Positions 8,950-18,607 of a stretch of 64,000 nucleotides of DNA are shown here, one piece after another. The stretch is from positions 2,575,501 to 2,639,500 of the forward strand of contig NZ_CP106735.1 in assembly GCF_025639805.1 (NCBI RefSeq), in the 5' to 3' direction. The notes under the pieces are model-generated. The model saw only the letters and a program-made list of their open reading frames with translations. It did not search any database and had not been told where the DNA came from. Within the stretch, counting starts at the first letter, position 1; each line of letters starts with the position of its first letter. Both the position numbers and the translations under genes were made by a program. The DNA is from Reichenbachiella carrageenanivorans (GTDB lineage Bacteria; Bacteroidota; Bacteroidia; Cytophagales; Cyclobacteriaceae).

Positions 8950-11919
8950 GTGGAAGAAGCCAAGTTTATAGCCTACGAAAAAACCGACAATAAAGGGTTG
9001 GATTACGAGTTTCTTCGTGAAGAAGGAATACGTCTGGTTCAAAGTCTGACGGGAGCATTTTGGACGGATTACAACGTACATGACCCTGGGGTGACTATTC
9101 TTGAGCAGCTCGCCTATGCGCTCACCGAAATTTCATATCGAGCACAGTTCGACATCAAGGATATCCTGCATTCTGAAAATCAATCTGATAAGTCCTTTTT
9201 TGGACCAGGAGAAGTTTTACCATGCAATGCCCTTACGGTCAATGATTACAGAAAGTATTTGTTTGACTCCGTCTTCGAAATCAAAAATGTATGGGTGTTT
9301 CCAGTAGAGACCGAATCGAGCCGAATCAATGGCCTCTATCGTGTGCTTATAGATGTCGAAGAATCGGTGTCTACTCTGGAAGAAAAGGAGCAAGTGCGGG
9401 CACTTGCCTATGAGGCATACAACCAAGGGCGAAACCTTTGTGAGGATTTACTCACAATTGATGTGCTAGAGTACGTAGAGTTTCATCTTCAAATAGATAT
9501 AGAACTGACCGGAGAGGTGAGCCAAGAAGAGGTAATGGGCAATATTTTTTATCTCGTAGATGACTTTTTATGTCCTGAAATGAAGTTTTACTCACTAGGA
9601 GAACTGCTGGATCAAGGGTATCAGCTCAACGATATTTTTAATGGTCCCCTCTTGAAACATGGGTTTGTAAAGACAGAAGACCTTCCTCCTAAGACAGACC
9701 GAATATTGATTTCTGAAATAATGAAAATCATCATGCAGGTGGAAGGCGTATCTAGTGTCAAAAACCTAAACCTAACTCTGGGTGATGAGATGTACGATAC
9801 CCAAATCCACCTCAAATCCAACCAGCTCCCGAAACTATCAGGCGTAAAACCGAATGAAGAACAAGGGCATCAGATCCATTTTTATAAAGGAGAAGCGGTG
9901 CATCGCAAGTCTAATGTAGACGAGGTGAACCGGCTACTCAATGAATTAAAATCTGGAAACAAAAGAGTGTACAGATTGAATGAAAAGACCATGGATGTGC
10001 CTGAAGGCCAATCGTTGGACTTGAAAAATTACTATTCCATCCAAAATCAATTTCCAGATGTGTATGGCATAGGTCGAGATGGCATTCCTGGTGTACCTAC
10101 CATCAAGAGAAAAGGACAAGCCAAACAGCTGAAAGGGTATTTGATGCTTTTCGAACAGATTTTAGCCAATGCCTTGGCGCAGTTGTCGCACGTCAAAGAC
10201 CTCTTGTCTATTAGTGAAATCAACGATCAAAGCTATTATTCCCAAAGCTTGAGTACCGTGCCTGGAGCAGAGGATATTCTTCGTGACGTGGCCGGCAAAA
10301 AAGGTGAAAGCCCCGTGAGCTACGAAGACGGCCTGCATCAGATCATGAACTTGGGCGAAGATCATTTTGATCGAGTACATCGAATTTTAGACTATTTGCT
10401 CGCTCTGCATGGCGAAGAATTTGGGAATCACCTAGATGAGTTCAATTACTATTATACCGAGGACGAATTCCAAGAATATTTGATCAAAAACAAAACCTTC
10501 TTTTTGAGGTTTATTCCATTCATCAACCACGGAAGATTTAAAGGGCACAACTATTTGGAAGGCGACAGTGTGGTAGGCAATGTCTCTGGACTAGAGGTGA
10601 AAGTGTCCGTATTGCTAGGACTCAGTGCTTTCTTGAACTACGATGGAGGCGAATTGAACTACAAAAAAAAATCGCTACTCGATATATTTCAAAAAAACAA
10701 ACTCACTTTGGCTACCGCCTACAAAGAGAAGGAATTTGACAAAGGCACAGTATTTATAGACAAAGAACTCGTAGCCGAAAGATTCGAACTGGTCGATGAC
10801 GAAGACGTGGATATTAAAAACATGACTTCTGAAGAAAAATCGGCAGTGATCGATGGTTCGGCTTTCTTTTCGAGACCTTATATGGCTAGCGAAGAGTTGA
10901 TCGCTGGATTGGAGGTAGAAAACTACCGGGTAGGGACATTGACGGATAAGTCAAAGACGGCTTCTGCACTCTATAAAATCGAACACGTAGACCAATGGAT
11001 CGAACTCGGTCAATATAAAGATATCGTAGAGGCAGAGCGGAGTGTCATGCTACACATTGAGTTTTTTAAGACGCTCAATGTATCGACAGAAGGGGCACAC
11101 CTCGTGGAGCATGTACTGCTCAGACCAGATCTCGAAGACCAACTTTTTGGGCTCTATCTGCTCAATGAAAAAGGGAAAAGAGTGTTGGGGTCTATTCAGA
11201 CTTTTTCTTTTGAAGCTAGGGAACAAGAGGTGACTCAGTACCTAGCCGAACACCTAAAAGATCGAAAAAACTATTCCGTGGAAATCAATGGGGAACGAGA
11301 TTTTGAAATACACTTTTCGGCAACGGTCGACGTCCCACAGGCAGTAGTTGATTCAGAAGAAGAGTCGGAGTCATCACAGCGGGGCAAGGACGAAGAAAAA
11401 GAGAAGACTAAAAAACTCAAAATAGAATTTGTAAGCCTGCATCCCAACAGTTCGGTAGAGGCAACTCATGAAGAAGTCGATTCTTTAGTGAGTTATTTTA
11501 ATAATACGCAAATTTCGCTCAATAGTAGAATAGATTATTTTATTAGAAACAACGACAAGGGGCCAAGAATACCAGAAGATTTTTATGCCCACCAGTTGAG
11601 TGTGTTTTTGCCAGATTGGACGGCTAGATTCAAAAATCAAGAGTTTAGATCTGTAGCAGAAGAAATAATTTTTCGACAAAAACCAGCCACCATTGCTGCA
11701 AATATCAGCTGGCTGAGTTTCGAACAAATGACCGAATTTGAATCCCTGTACTTCACTTATAATGAGCTGAAAGTCCAGCGTAGAAACATGCCGAAAGCCT
11801 TTAGTCAACAGAAGGAAGTAGCTGGTCAAACCATCGAAAACAACGAAGCATATCACAAGGCCATCGACGAGTTGTCGCGATTTGTTTTTCAAATGCAGCA
11901 ACAAAACCTCACATCGTAA
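8950..11919 (+). CDS. Second baseplate wedge protein (Afp12/gp6-J-like)
   Basis: This 989-aa protein starts at a GTG (8950). Residues ~35-60 hold the baseplate motif FWTDYNVHDPGVTILEQLA followed by YALTEISYR. The W.D.n..DPG.T.LE..A..l.e..YR core is seen at the start of gp6/Afp11-12-type wedge proteins. The remaining ~900 residues have no motif I recognise apart from an acidic, lysine-rich insert around residues 800-825. In eCIS particles two such large wedge proteins heterodimerise around the gp25 core, and the 1254-aa protein upstream would be the partner. Assignment to Afp12 rests on gene order. Confidence 0.78.
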   Translation: MEEAKFIAYEKTDNKGLDYEFLREEGIRLVQSLTGAFWTDYNVHDPGVTILEQLAYALTEISYRAQFDIKDILHSENQSDKSFFGPGEVLPCNALTVNDYRKYLFDSVFEIKNVWVFPVETESSRINGLYRVLIDVEESVSTLEEKEQVRALAYEAYNQGRNLCEDLLTIDVLEYVEFHLQIDIELTGEVSQEEVMGNIFYLVDDFLCPEMKFYSLGELLDQGYQLNDIFNGPLLKHGFVKTEDLPPKTDRILISEIMKIIMQVEGVSSVKNLNLTLGDEMYDTQIHLKSNQLPKLSGVKPNEEQGHQIHFYKGEAVHRKSNVDEVNRLLNELKSGNKRVYRLNEKTMDVPEGQSLDLKNYYSIQNQFPDVYGIGRDGIPGVPTIKRKGQAKQLKGYLMLFEQILANALAQLSHVKDLLSISEINDQSYYSQSLSTVPGAEDILRDVAGKKGESPVSYEDGLHQIMNLGEDHFDRVHRILDYLLALHGEEFGNHLDEFNYYYTEDEFQEYLIKNKTFFLRFIPFINHGRFKGHNYLEGDSVVGNVSGLEVKVSVLLGLSAFLNYDGGELNYKKKSLLDIFQKNKLTLATAYKEKEFDKGTVFIDKELVAERFELVDDEDVDIKNMTSEEKSAVIDGSAFFSRPYMASEELIAGLEVENYRVGTLTDKSKTASALYKIEHVDQWIELGQYKDIVEAERSVMLHIEFFKTLNVSTEGAHLVEHVLLRPDLEDQLFGLYLLNEKGKRVLGSIQTFSFEAREQEVTQYLAEHLKDRKNYSVEINGERDFEIHFSATVDVPQAVVDSEEESESSQRGKDEEKEKTKKLKIEFVSLHPNSSVEATHEEVDSLVSYFNNTQISLNSRIDYFIRNNDKGPRIPEDFYAHQLSVFLPDWTARFKNQEFRSVAEEIIFRQKPATIAANISWLSFEQMTEFESLYFTYNELKVQRRNMPKAFSQQKEVAGQTIENNEAYHKAIDELSRFVFQMQQQNLTS

Positions 11920-11950
11920 GGTGTGGGTTCGCTAGTAAGCAGGCGGTGTA

Positions 11951-14659
11951 ATGGGAGATCACAAAATACAAAGTTTAACATTTGACATCTCTGTAGCAGA
12001 TGAGCAAACAGGAAGGGCGCAAATCTCCACCATCGAAAGCATTGTCAAAAACAGACTGATCCGAACGATAGAGCAGGTTTTTGATGAGTTCACAGGTCAA
12101 GATATTTCTCTCAGAGTCGATGAACTATCAATCGATTTGGGAGAGATTAGCCTCTATGAGTTAGACGCTGAGATGGAGTTTCGGCTGAGACAAAAGCTGA
12201 AGAGCCAGGTCATTGTACTTGTCGAGGAAAAGCAACAGGCTCTTGCCGTACAGCGTGCCGTGGCTGCACAGCAGGAGACCCAACAGAAGAAAGCCGCAAG
12301 TCAGGGGCAGGAGGAAATAAAGCGATCTGAATTCAAAAAAAAGACACAGCAGCAGGTGGATGAAGCCATGCTAACGGAGGAGGGAAAGCAAAAGCTAATT
12401 GTACAACAGGAGGAGGCTGCTCGATTGGCTGATATGGAAAAAGTCAAAGCGATCGACTGGTTAGAAAAGTTCTTCAGAACGGGGATACTGCCGTGGTGGA
12501 TGAATGTAGGCACTTCGGATTTCAATACCGTGCAACAAGCCGTATCAGAAGTGCTTCGTAAGCATCCCGAAAGCATACTAGACCTGTTGGTTCGCAATTT
12601 TCTTCACGATCAGTTTCACCAGCGACTCATCAAGTACCTTCCGCTAGCCCAGCTCCACATACCATTTGGATTGGACTTTGGTGCACTCAAAAGCAACATC
12701 ATTTCATTGACAACATCGATACCCGAAGCCCAAGGACTCACGCATGCGATATGGGAAGCTGTTCTGAAAGATCCTTCCCCTGAGACGGTTGAGTACAAAA
12801 CCATACAGCATGTTTATCATGAAGTCAGCCGTCAGCAGCCAGTCACTTTATCAGAGTTTGTCCTGTGGGTCAGAATACAGACTCATCAGACCGCCCAGTT
12901 GAGTGCTGAAATGAAAGCTACACTGGAGAAAATGTACGAAGCAGCCGACTTCTCCTCGATTCAGTTTTTCCAACCTGCCGTACGGCTCAGTGTATTGCTA
13001 CAGGACGTGAGGCAGCTGTCCGAATCCGCGAGGCGAGCGCTACTCTCTAAGCTATTTGCACCACGGCCAGAAATAGTCACCCATACCGATGCGGCAGTCA
13101 GACTGTTGACTCATGTAGCCGAATTGAGTGCTACTCAGCAGAGCCAGTTGGAGCTGCTTGTATGGATCGAGCTGATCCAAACATCGGTAAAAGCACCACT
13201 TCGCCAGATGAGCCCTGTGCACATTGTTCAGCAGGCACTAGCTCTGACAAGCAACCTGTCGGGACATGCTCGACAAATGATTTTGACGAAAGTCATGGCC
13301 TATGTGACGCAGGTATCTCGAAAGCCATCTGCAGTAGCGCAGGGGCTGTCGGGCATTACTAGCCATACGTACGATGCCTTGCGCAAAGACTTTGAGGAGG
13401 TGCAGCGAGAGGTCATGAAGAAAGAGAGCGTAGAAGAAAGACATCAGGAGAATGATAGCGTAGTACTTGGCCTGCAGTATATTTTGTTTGGGCTGACGAA
13501 AGTGAATGAGTCAGATGCCGCTACGCTTATCGCTGGTCTCAAGTATTTGATCGCCGGAGATCGACCCATTGCTTCACGATTTACCAGAGAAGAATACCAA
13601 GCACAGTTATCTGCTTTTGTACGTCGGCTACAGGGCGAGGAGGTTATTTTTGCTGTGGAGCGATTGCAGAAACTAGCTATGCCCGACAGCCAGCGAGACT
13701 CTCTTGCTCGGCTGATACTTGCAGCGCACCCTGAGATTATGCGGGCGTATTTAGCGGTCGAGCGTTTGGATGAATGGGCATCTGTTTTGGAATTTTCGCT
13801 TTCCTTTGCCATCAAGTACGGTAGGCTTCCCTTTCAAGACAAAGCGGCGTCCAAAACAGCACTAGTCTATTGGTATCAGTATCAGCCGGCGGATTTGGCT
13901 CGTGTCATGGAGCGGCTACTGCCGCTTGGAATCACACGTGCCACTCGTGCATCAGGCACCTCGGAGATACACGCTTTGATCTTAGGTGCGTTTGATCAGG
14001 CCATGGTGCCCTTGAGTAACCAAGAGCAAATCGAATGGAAACGAAAGTATCCTGCTTTGACTCCCACCCAAGCGTCTGCAGCGCAAGACCAAGTAAAAGA
14101 AGAGAAACCTAAAATGTCCATGGTACTCGAAGAGGAAGCGCAGCGGGCTTTGGCTTCTTCTGTGTTTATCAGAAATGCGGGTCTGGTTCTATTGGGGCCT
14201 TATCTCCCTATGCTGTTGGAGCGGGCGGGGCTGTTGGACGAAAAGAAAATGCTGAACGATGAGCAGCACAAGATCAAAGCCATAGAATGGTTCCATTATT
14301 TGGTCTTTGGGACGGAGGAGATGGAAGAATACGACGCCTTGTTGAGTAAAATATTGACGAATTTGCCAATCAGTGTTTCCTTGCCTTCCAAAATTAGCCT
14401 GAGCGATAGTGATAAAGAAATGTGTAATGGCCTACTGCAAGCCGTCGTGTCCAACTGGACCGTAAACAAGAGCAGTTCGGTGGCCAACCTGAGAGGCTCC
14501 TTTTTGATCCGTGAGGGAAAACTGACCAATGAAGAAGCACAATATACGCTAGTAGTGGAGGAAAAAGGCTATGACATGCTCCTAGACAAAGTGCCGTGGT
14601 CGTTTCGCCTGATCAAATACAAGTGGATGGACAAGGCTGTTTTCGTAGACTGGCGTTAG
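11951..14659 (+). CDS. Contractile injection system tape-measure protein (Afp14-like)
   Basis: The first ~80 residues show the N-terminal signature of eCIS tape-measure proteins: HKIQSLTFDISVADEQ, later LIRTIEQVFDEF and LRVDELSIDLGEI. Residues ~85-165 are a Q/E/K/A-rich coiled-coil segment. The remaining ~730 residues are helical with repeated WLEKFFRTGILPWW-like and IEWFHYLVFG-like motifs. In this family the length of the protein sets tube length, so the 902 residues would define particle length here. It starts 31 bp after the second wedge gene and is the last gene of the co-directional structural run. Similar proteins are annotated only by this N-terminal pattern, so the C-terminal function is open. 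Confidence 0.82.
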   Translation: MGDHKIQSLTFDISVADEQTGRAQISTIESIVKNRLIRTIEQVFDEFTGQDISLRVDELSIDLGEISLYELDAEMEFRLRQKLKSQVIVLVEEKQQALAVQRAVAAQQETQQKKAASQGQEEIKRSEFKKKTQQQVDEAMLTEEGKQKLIVQQEEAARLADMEKVKAIDWLEKFFRTGILPWWMNVGTSDFNTVQQAVSEVLRKHPESILDLLVRNFLHDQFHQRLIKYLPLAQLHIPFGLDFGALKSNIISLTTSIPEAQGLTHAIWEAVLKDPSPETVEYKTIQHVYHEVSRQQPVTLSEFVLWVRIQTHQTAQLSAEMKATLEKMYEAADFSSIQFFQPAVRLSVLLQDVRQLSESARRALLSKLFAPRPEIVTHTDAAVRLLTHVAELSATQQSQLELLVWIELIQTSVKAPLRQMSPVHIVQQALALTSNLSGHARQMILTKVMAYVTQVSRKPSAVAQGLSGITSHTYDALRKDFEEVQREVMKKESVEERHQENDSVVLGLQYILFGLTKVNESDAATLIAGLKYLIAGDRPIASRFTREEYQAQLSAFVRRLQGEEVIFAVERLQKLAMPDSQRDSLARLILAAHPEIMRAYLAVERLDEWASVLEFSLSFAIKYGRLPFQDKAASKTALVYWYQYQPADLARVMERLLPLGITRATRASGTSEIHALILGAFDQAMVPLSNQEQIEWKRKYPALTPTQASAAQDQVKEEKPKMSMVLEEEAQRALASSVFIRNAGLVLLGPYLPMLLERAGLLDEKKMLNDEQHKIKAIEWFHYLVFGTEEMEEYDALLSKILTNLPISVSLPSKISLSDSDKEMCNGLLQAVVSNWTVNKSSSVANLRGSFLIREGKLTNEEAQYTLVVEEKGYDMLLDKVPWSFRLIKYKWMDKAVFVDWR

Positions 14660-14662
14660 TCA

Positions 14663-14805
14663 GTCCTTTTGCTGGAATGGCGAAAAATAGGTAGCGATGT
14701 GGCTAACGGCCTTTGCCCTTTAAATTTTTCTTGATCTCTGTATGCTTTTTCAATAAAAAGTATAGCGCCTCCATGGCTTTAATGGTGGTAATCAAAAGGG
14801 GGTAA
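14663..14805 (+). repeat. Degenerate copy of part of the 337-bp repeat
   Basis: The segment directly after the tape-measure gene matches the middle part of the tandem repeats at 17303-18296. Shared blocks include a GTCC.TT...GCTGG.GCGAAAAAT.GGT start, CCTTTAAATTTTTCTTGAT, and CCATGGCTTTAATGGTGGTA at the right end. The inverted repeat that is perfect in the tandem copies is decayed here. No ORF covers it. It shows that the repeat family occurs on both sides of the 14849-17291 gene pair, so it is an interspersed family and not a single local expansion. Confidence 0.75.
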
Positions 14806-14848
14806 ATGGATGCGAATTCAGACTCATCCCCAGATGCGGAGTGTTCCA

Positions 14849-15517
14849 TTACTTACCTCCAAAAAACAAAAATCCCTTTTTCTCTTCTACAGCTCCGCCC
14901 ACTTCTTCGGCGGCATTGGGTATTTCGAGAAGCTGATCGCCAGCCTGCTCCAGCTCCTCATTGGTGCCGTTGATCGATTGATCAAAGCCTTCTTTTAGAC
15001 CTGAAGGAGTCGCTTCTATTTCTTCTCGCTTCTTAGCAAAGATTTTCCATAGGAAAAATGAAGGACGAACCTTAGGATCAGGCAGTTCTAAATAAAGCAG
15101 TCCCTTCATTGCTTTTTTTCCCTTCCTTTTCAATTTGTAGAAAGGATAAGTCTCAATATCGTTGATTACTTTTCTCCTGTTTTTCTGAATATAATAGTAT
15201 TTGTTGGGCACGATCAGACTCATGCCTACAGACATAAAACGAGAGGCCAAATAGGGACTTTGATCGGTGCGTGGACCTCGTACGATGAAGGCTTCTACAT
15301 TTTCGCTTTCTACCAGAGCCAAGATCCATGTTTTTTTGTATTTAAAGGCATATACGTCGTATGGAATACAATTCTCAGCATTGCCACTAAAACTCGTGGG
15401 GAGCGTTTTCAAAACTCGAATCACTTGCTGGGACGATACGAGCGAATCGGATTCTTGAGCTTGACATGGTAATAAGAAAAGGGAGACTAGGCAGGTAAGG
15501 GTAAATACACGTGTCAT
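14849..15517 (-). CDS. Secreted protein of unknown function inside the eCIS locus
   Basis: This 222-aa protein starts with a signal peptide (MTRVFTLTCLVSLFLLPCQAQ, cleavage likely near residue 21). The body is basic and beta-rich, with a KYKKTWILALVE strand and a long basic stretch YYYIQKNRRKVINDIE. The C-terminal ~60 residues are acidic and helical (EEVGGAVEEKKG) and end in FLFFGGK. I recognise no family. It is on the opposite strand between the tape-measure gene and the AAA+ ATPase, interrupting an otherwise co-directional eCIS operon. It may be a later insertion between repeat copies or an accessory export or envelope factor. Confidence 0.65.
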   Translation of the reverse strand: MTRVFTLTCLVSLFLLPCQAQESDSLVSSQQVIRVLKTLPTSFSGNAENCIPYDVYAFKYKKTWILALVESENVEAFIVRGPRTDQSPYLASRFMSVGMSLIVPNKYYYIQKNRRKVINDIETYPFYKLKRKGKKAMKGLLYLELPDPKVRPSFFLWKIFAKKREEIEATPSGLKEGFDQSINGTNEELEQAGDQLLEIPNAAEEVGGAVEEKKGFLFFGGK

Positions 15518-15881
15518 GTGGACTGAAATAAATACAAGTTAGGTGGTTTGTTTTCTTTATATATCTAGAGTTACTCACTCAAAAATATCTAGCAAGATTA
15601 ACTCAAACCCATTTATCATGCAATCTTAAATTACAGTAATTGAGGCAGCCCCCTTCAGCGCCATAGCAAACGCTTGTAAAAGACCCGCCAAGGGTTGATC
15701 CGATATACAGGATATATGCGTTTGCCCTGCTTACCGCACTGGTGCTTTGATGTTTGAATAATCCACACTTTTTCGGAAACATTCTTTTATAATAACTGTT
15801 TTTAGATTTCTTTGTGGTTCGACTTGAAGCCATCATGATCGGATGGCTATCCATGTGTGAATTAAACCGAAATAACCGCCT
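15518..15881. other. Divergent intergenic region, no gene seen
   Basis: These 364 bases separate the start of the minus-strand secreted protein gene from the ATPase start. I saw no convincing ORF, tRNA or strong hairpin. Both flanking genes must have their promoters here, but I found no clean TTG/TAnnTTTG pair on either strand. The ATPase is therefore transcribed separately from the structural eCIS genes, unlike the single-operon arrangement of the Serratia afp cluster. Confidence 0.5.
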
Positions 15882-17291
15882 ATGCCTACCTATACCGCCA
15901 CTGAAGAAGTGACGTCCCCTCGTGTGGTCAAAGACCAGTTGCTCACCCAACAGCAGGAATCTCAAAAGACATTAGATGTATTGACGCTCAATATTCAATC
16001 GTTTACAGATGCTGAAAGTTGGTTGAAAAAAACCATCAATCGACGCATCAAGGAAGTGACAGAGCAGTTGGACATTCTGTCGTTTCAAGAAATCAGTGAA
16101 GCACCCATTTGGGATACGGAGAGCGCGTGGGCCAAAGTAGCTCAAGAGTTTCATCTGGAGACAGAAGAAGTATTTATGCTGGTGGTCATCTATGTTGCAC
16201 AGTTTCAGCCCTCATCGCTGAGCGAGCTATGGGCGGTCGACAAACTGGACTACAAAGCCGGTGGCAAAAAGAGAGAAGGCGATGGGCATCGTACACCCAC
16301 TTTGCGTACTGTGCTGTTCTTGCTGGCCGGAGACAAAGCCATCAAACGTGCCTTCTACTATGCCAGACTCGTGCAGAGTCGATTGTTCAAAGAGCAGGTT
16401 TTGGTGACCAAAATAGGGGAGATGGACTCTCTCGAAGATCAGCAGATCAAAATGAACAATGAGTACTATCGCTGGCTGATGAACGGACAGAAAGCACGTA
16501 TAGAAATCAGTGCAGATTTTCCTGCGAATGTTTTGGAAACTCATCTCTGCTTCGACGACCTGGTACTCAAGGACAGCGTACGTACACAGCTGCAGTATTT
16601 GATGGACTTCGTCCAACACCAAAGAGAACTCTACAGCAACGAGTCCTTTGCCAGCAAAATAAAACCTGGCTATGTAGCCATGCTCTATGGCCCGCCTGGC
16701 ACAGGTAAAACCATGACCGTCTCCGTGATGGGCAAGGCACTGGATATTGATGTGTACAGCATCGATCTGTCTAGAGTGGTGTCTAAGTATATTGGTGAAA
16801 CCGAAAAGAACCTAGAAAAAATATTCGAACGGTTAGAGGGGAAGCGATGTATCTTATTTTTTGACGAAGCAGATGCCCTGTTTGGCAAGCGTACCGAGGT
16901 GAAAGATGCCAAAGATCGCTATGCCAACCAAGAAGTGGCCTACCTCCTGCAGAAGATCGAGCGATTCCCTGGCTTGGTGATCCTCGCCAGCAACTACAGT
17001 CAAAATCTTGACAGTGCCTTCAGACGACGTATTCTGACTTCTATCTTTATGCCCCCACCAGGGGAAGAAGAAAGGCAAATCCTTTGGGAAAGAGCCATTC
17101 CTGATCATTATCGATGCGAATCAGCATCGCTCTTGGGAGAATTGGCTAAGAAGCATACCCTCACAGGTGCCAACATCGCCAACATAGTAAAGCTGGCCTG
17201 TATCAGAGCCAGCAAAGAAGGAGAACGGGTACTTACCCACAGGCTGCTAGCAGACTTGATCAAACTAGAGCAAAGCAAGGAAAAAAATTAA
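15882..17291 (+). CDS. eCIS AAA+ ATPase (Afp15-like)
   Basis: This 469-aa protein has an N-terminal helical domain (residues 1-225) and a C-terminal AAA+ domain. Walker A is GPPGTGKT (residues ~270-277), Walker B is ILFFDEADALFGKR (residues ~324-337), sensor 1 is LASNYSQNLD and the arginine finger region is FRRRI. A C-terminal lid helix region follows. Afp15-type ATPases are a conserved marker of eCIS clusters and are needed for particle assembly or cargo loading, though the exact step is not settled. All catalytic residues are present. It is separated from the structural operon by an opposite-strand gene but stays on the same strand as the other particle genes. Confidence 0.92.
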   Translation: MPTYTATEEVTSPRVVKDQLLTQQQESQKTLDVLTLNIQSFTDAESWLKKTINRRIKEVTEQLDILSFQEISEAPIWDTESAWAKVAQEFHLETEEVFMLVVIYVAQFQPSSLSELWAVDKLDYKAGGKKREGDGHRTPTLRTVLFLLAGDKAIKRAFYYARLVQSRLFKEQVLVTKIGEMDSLEDQQIKMNNEYYRWLMNGQKARIEISADFPANVLETHLCFDDLVLKDSVRTQLQYLMDFVQHQRELYSNESFASKIKPGYVAMLYGPPGTGKTMTVSVMGKALDIDVYSIDLSRVVSKYIGETEKNLEKIFERLEGKRCILFFDEADALFGKRTEVKDAKDRYANQEVAYLLQKIERFPGLVILASNYSQNLDSAFRRRILTSIFMPPPGEEERQILWERAIPDHYRCESASLLGELAKKHTLTGANIANIVKLACIRASKEGERVLTHRLLADLIKLEQSKEKN

Positions 17292-17302
17292 GTGCTCCAT
17301 CA

Positions 17303-17639
17303 CAGTACTTACCCATGCGGATCACCGATCTACCATTGGGTGATGACGGGAGCGGGGGCGACGAAAATAGAACATCAATTTAAATATTAGTCCCTTCGGT
17401 GGGCTGGCGAAAAATTGGTGGGGATGTGGGTAATGGCCTTGCGCCTTTAAATTTTTCTTGATTTTTGCATACTTTTTATCAAGAAAAAGGATGAGCCTCC
17501 ATGGCTTTAATGGTGGTAATCGAAATTAGTTAAACTGAACATACATTCAGATTTTCTTCAGAAATACGAAGCGCCAGACGCATAAAGGTACTATCGGGTA
17601 ATCTCCCACGGCGTGAAGAAAAGCCAAGCCTCATTGCCG
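17303..17639. repeat. 337-bp direct repeat, unit 1 of 3
   Basis: This unit starts at CAGTACTTACCCATGCGG and repeats at an exact 337-bp spacing at 17640 and 17977. The three copies differ only at scattered positions (for example TCGAAATTAG against TCGGAATTAG and TTTTCTTCAG against TTTCCCTCAG). It has no open reading frame worth calling. It contains a perfect 11-bp inverted repeat TTTTTCTTGAT...ATCAAGAAAAA (17452-17488, loop 15-16 nt) and a second small stem in CCATGGCTTTAATGG. It lies directly after the eCIS ATPase stop codon, so it is in the transcript 3' region or a non-coding RNA locus. Confidence 0.92.
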
Positions 17640-17976
17640 CAGTACTTACCCATGCGGATCACCGATCTACCATTGGGTGATGACGGGAGCGGGGGCGACG
17701 AAAATAGAACATCAATTTAAATATTAGTCCCTTCGGCGGGCTGGCGAAAAATTGGTGGGGATGTGGGTAATGGCCTTGCGCCTTTAAATTTTTCTTGATT
17801 TTTGCATACTTTTTATCAAGAAAAAGGATGAGCCTCCATGGCTTTAATGGTGGTAATCGGAATTAGTTAAACTGAACATACATTCAGATTTCCCTCAGAA
17901 ATACGAAGCGCCAGACGCATAAAGGTGCTATCGGGTAATCTCCCACGGCGTGAAGAAAAGCCAAGCCTCATTGCCG
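17640..17976. repeat. 337-bp direct repeat, unit 2 of 3
   Basis: This is the middle copy, bounded by the same CAGTACTTACCC start at 17640 and 17977. It is nearly identical to units 1 and 3 and shares with unit 3 most of the bases that differ from unit 1, so units 2 and 3 are the more recent duplication. The 11-bp inverted repeat is kept perfect. Confidence 0.92.
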
Positions 17977-18296
17977 CAGTACTTACCCATGCGGATCACC
18001 GATCTACCATTGGGTGATGACGGGAGCGGAGGCGACGAAAATAGAACATCAATTTAAATATTAGTCCCTTCGGCGGGCTGGCGAAAAATTGGTGGGGATG
18101 TGGGTAATGGCCTTGCGCCTTTAAATTTTTCTTGATTTTTGCATACTTTTTATCAAGAAAAAGGATGAGCCTCCATGGCTTTAATGGTGGTAATCGGAAT
18201 TAGTTAAACTGAACATACATTCAGATTTCCCTCAGAAATACGAAGCGCCAGACGCATAAAGGTGCTATCGGGTAATCTCCCACGGCGTGAAGAAAA
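17977..18296. repeat. 337-bp direct repeat, unit 3 of 3 (ends short)
   Basis: This copy is identical to unit 2 at almost every base until 18296 (GTGAAGAAAA), where it stops 17 bases before a full period and passes into a diverged sequence. A single G to A change lies in the GGGAGCGGAGGCGACG block. The inverted repeat TTTTTCTTGAT...ATCAAGAAAAA is intact. Confidence 0.9.
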
Positions 18297-18420
18297 CCTT
18301 GGAGGGTTTAGGGCAGGCTTAGGCATCGCAGACACCCCATCCCCAGCAGCCTGTGGGTGACAACACGAACAGGGGCGACGAAGGCGCTGCTTTAACCAAC
18401 CTACTTTCAGATAAATAACA
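18297..18420. repeat. Degenerate fourth repeat start
   Basis: After the end of unit 3 the sequence keeps patchy similarity to the beginning of a new unit. It reads GGCATCGCAGACACCCCAT, then GTGGGTGACAACACGAACAG and GGGGCGACGAAGG, against GCCGCAGTACTTACCCAT, TTGGGTGATGACGGGAGCG and GGGGCGACGAAAA in the good copies. It then fades out. The rest of the interval to 18607 is AT-rich leader for the next gene, in which I see nothing else. Confidence 0.5.
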
Positions 18421-18607
18421 GGCATAGGGTGTAATATTCTTACTGAGAATATCAATATTTAAACTTGAATAAATTATTTTCACGGCTTGCAATAGTGACT
18501 AACCTTACCGCTACACTACCTATCGATATGCCAGCTACGAAGGGAAGCCCACTCATATGCATTAAAGCAATATTTTTATAATTAAATAGTAAAAAAACAT
18601 TAGAATT

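Noticed and set aside
15815..15845. tRNA-like GGTTCGACTT segment
   Set aside because: No acceptor stem or cloverleaf can be built around it.
15603..15965. 120-codon minus-strand frame in the ATPase leader
   Set aside because: It overlaps the ATPase start, has no similarity that I recognise and low-quality composition.
17303..18296. CRISPR array
   Set aside because: The repeats are 337 bp long, directly abutting with no spacers, and no cas genes are near.
14663..18420. Insertion sequence
   Set aside because: No transposase frame or terminal inverted repeats bound the 337-bp units.
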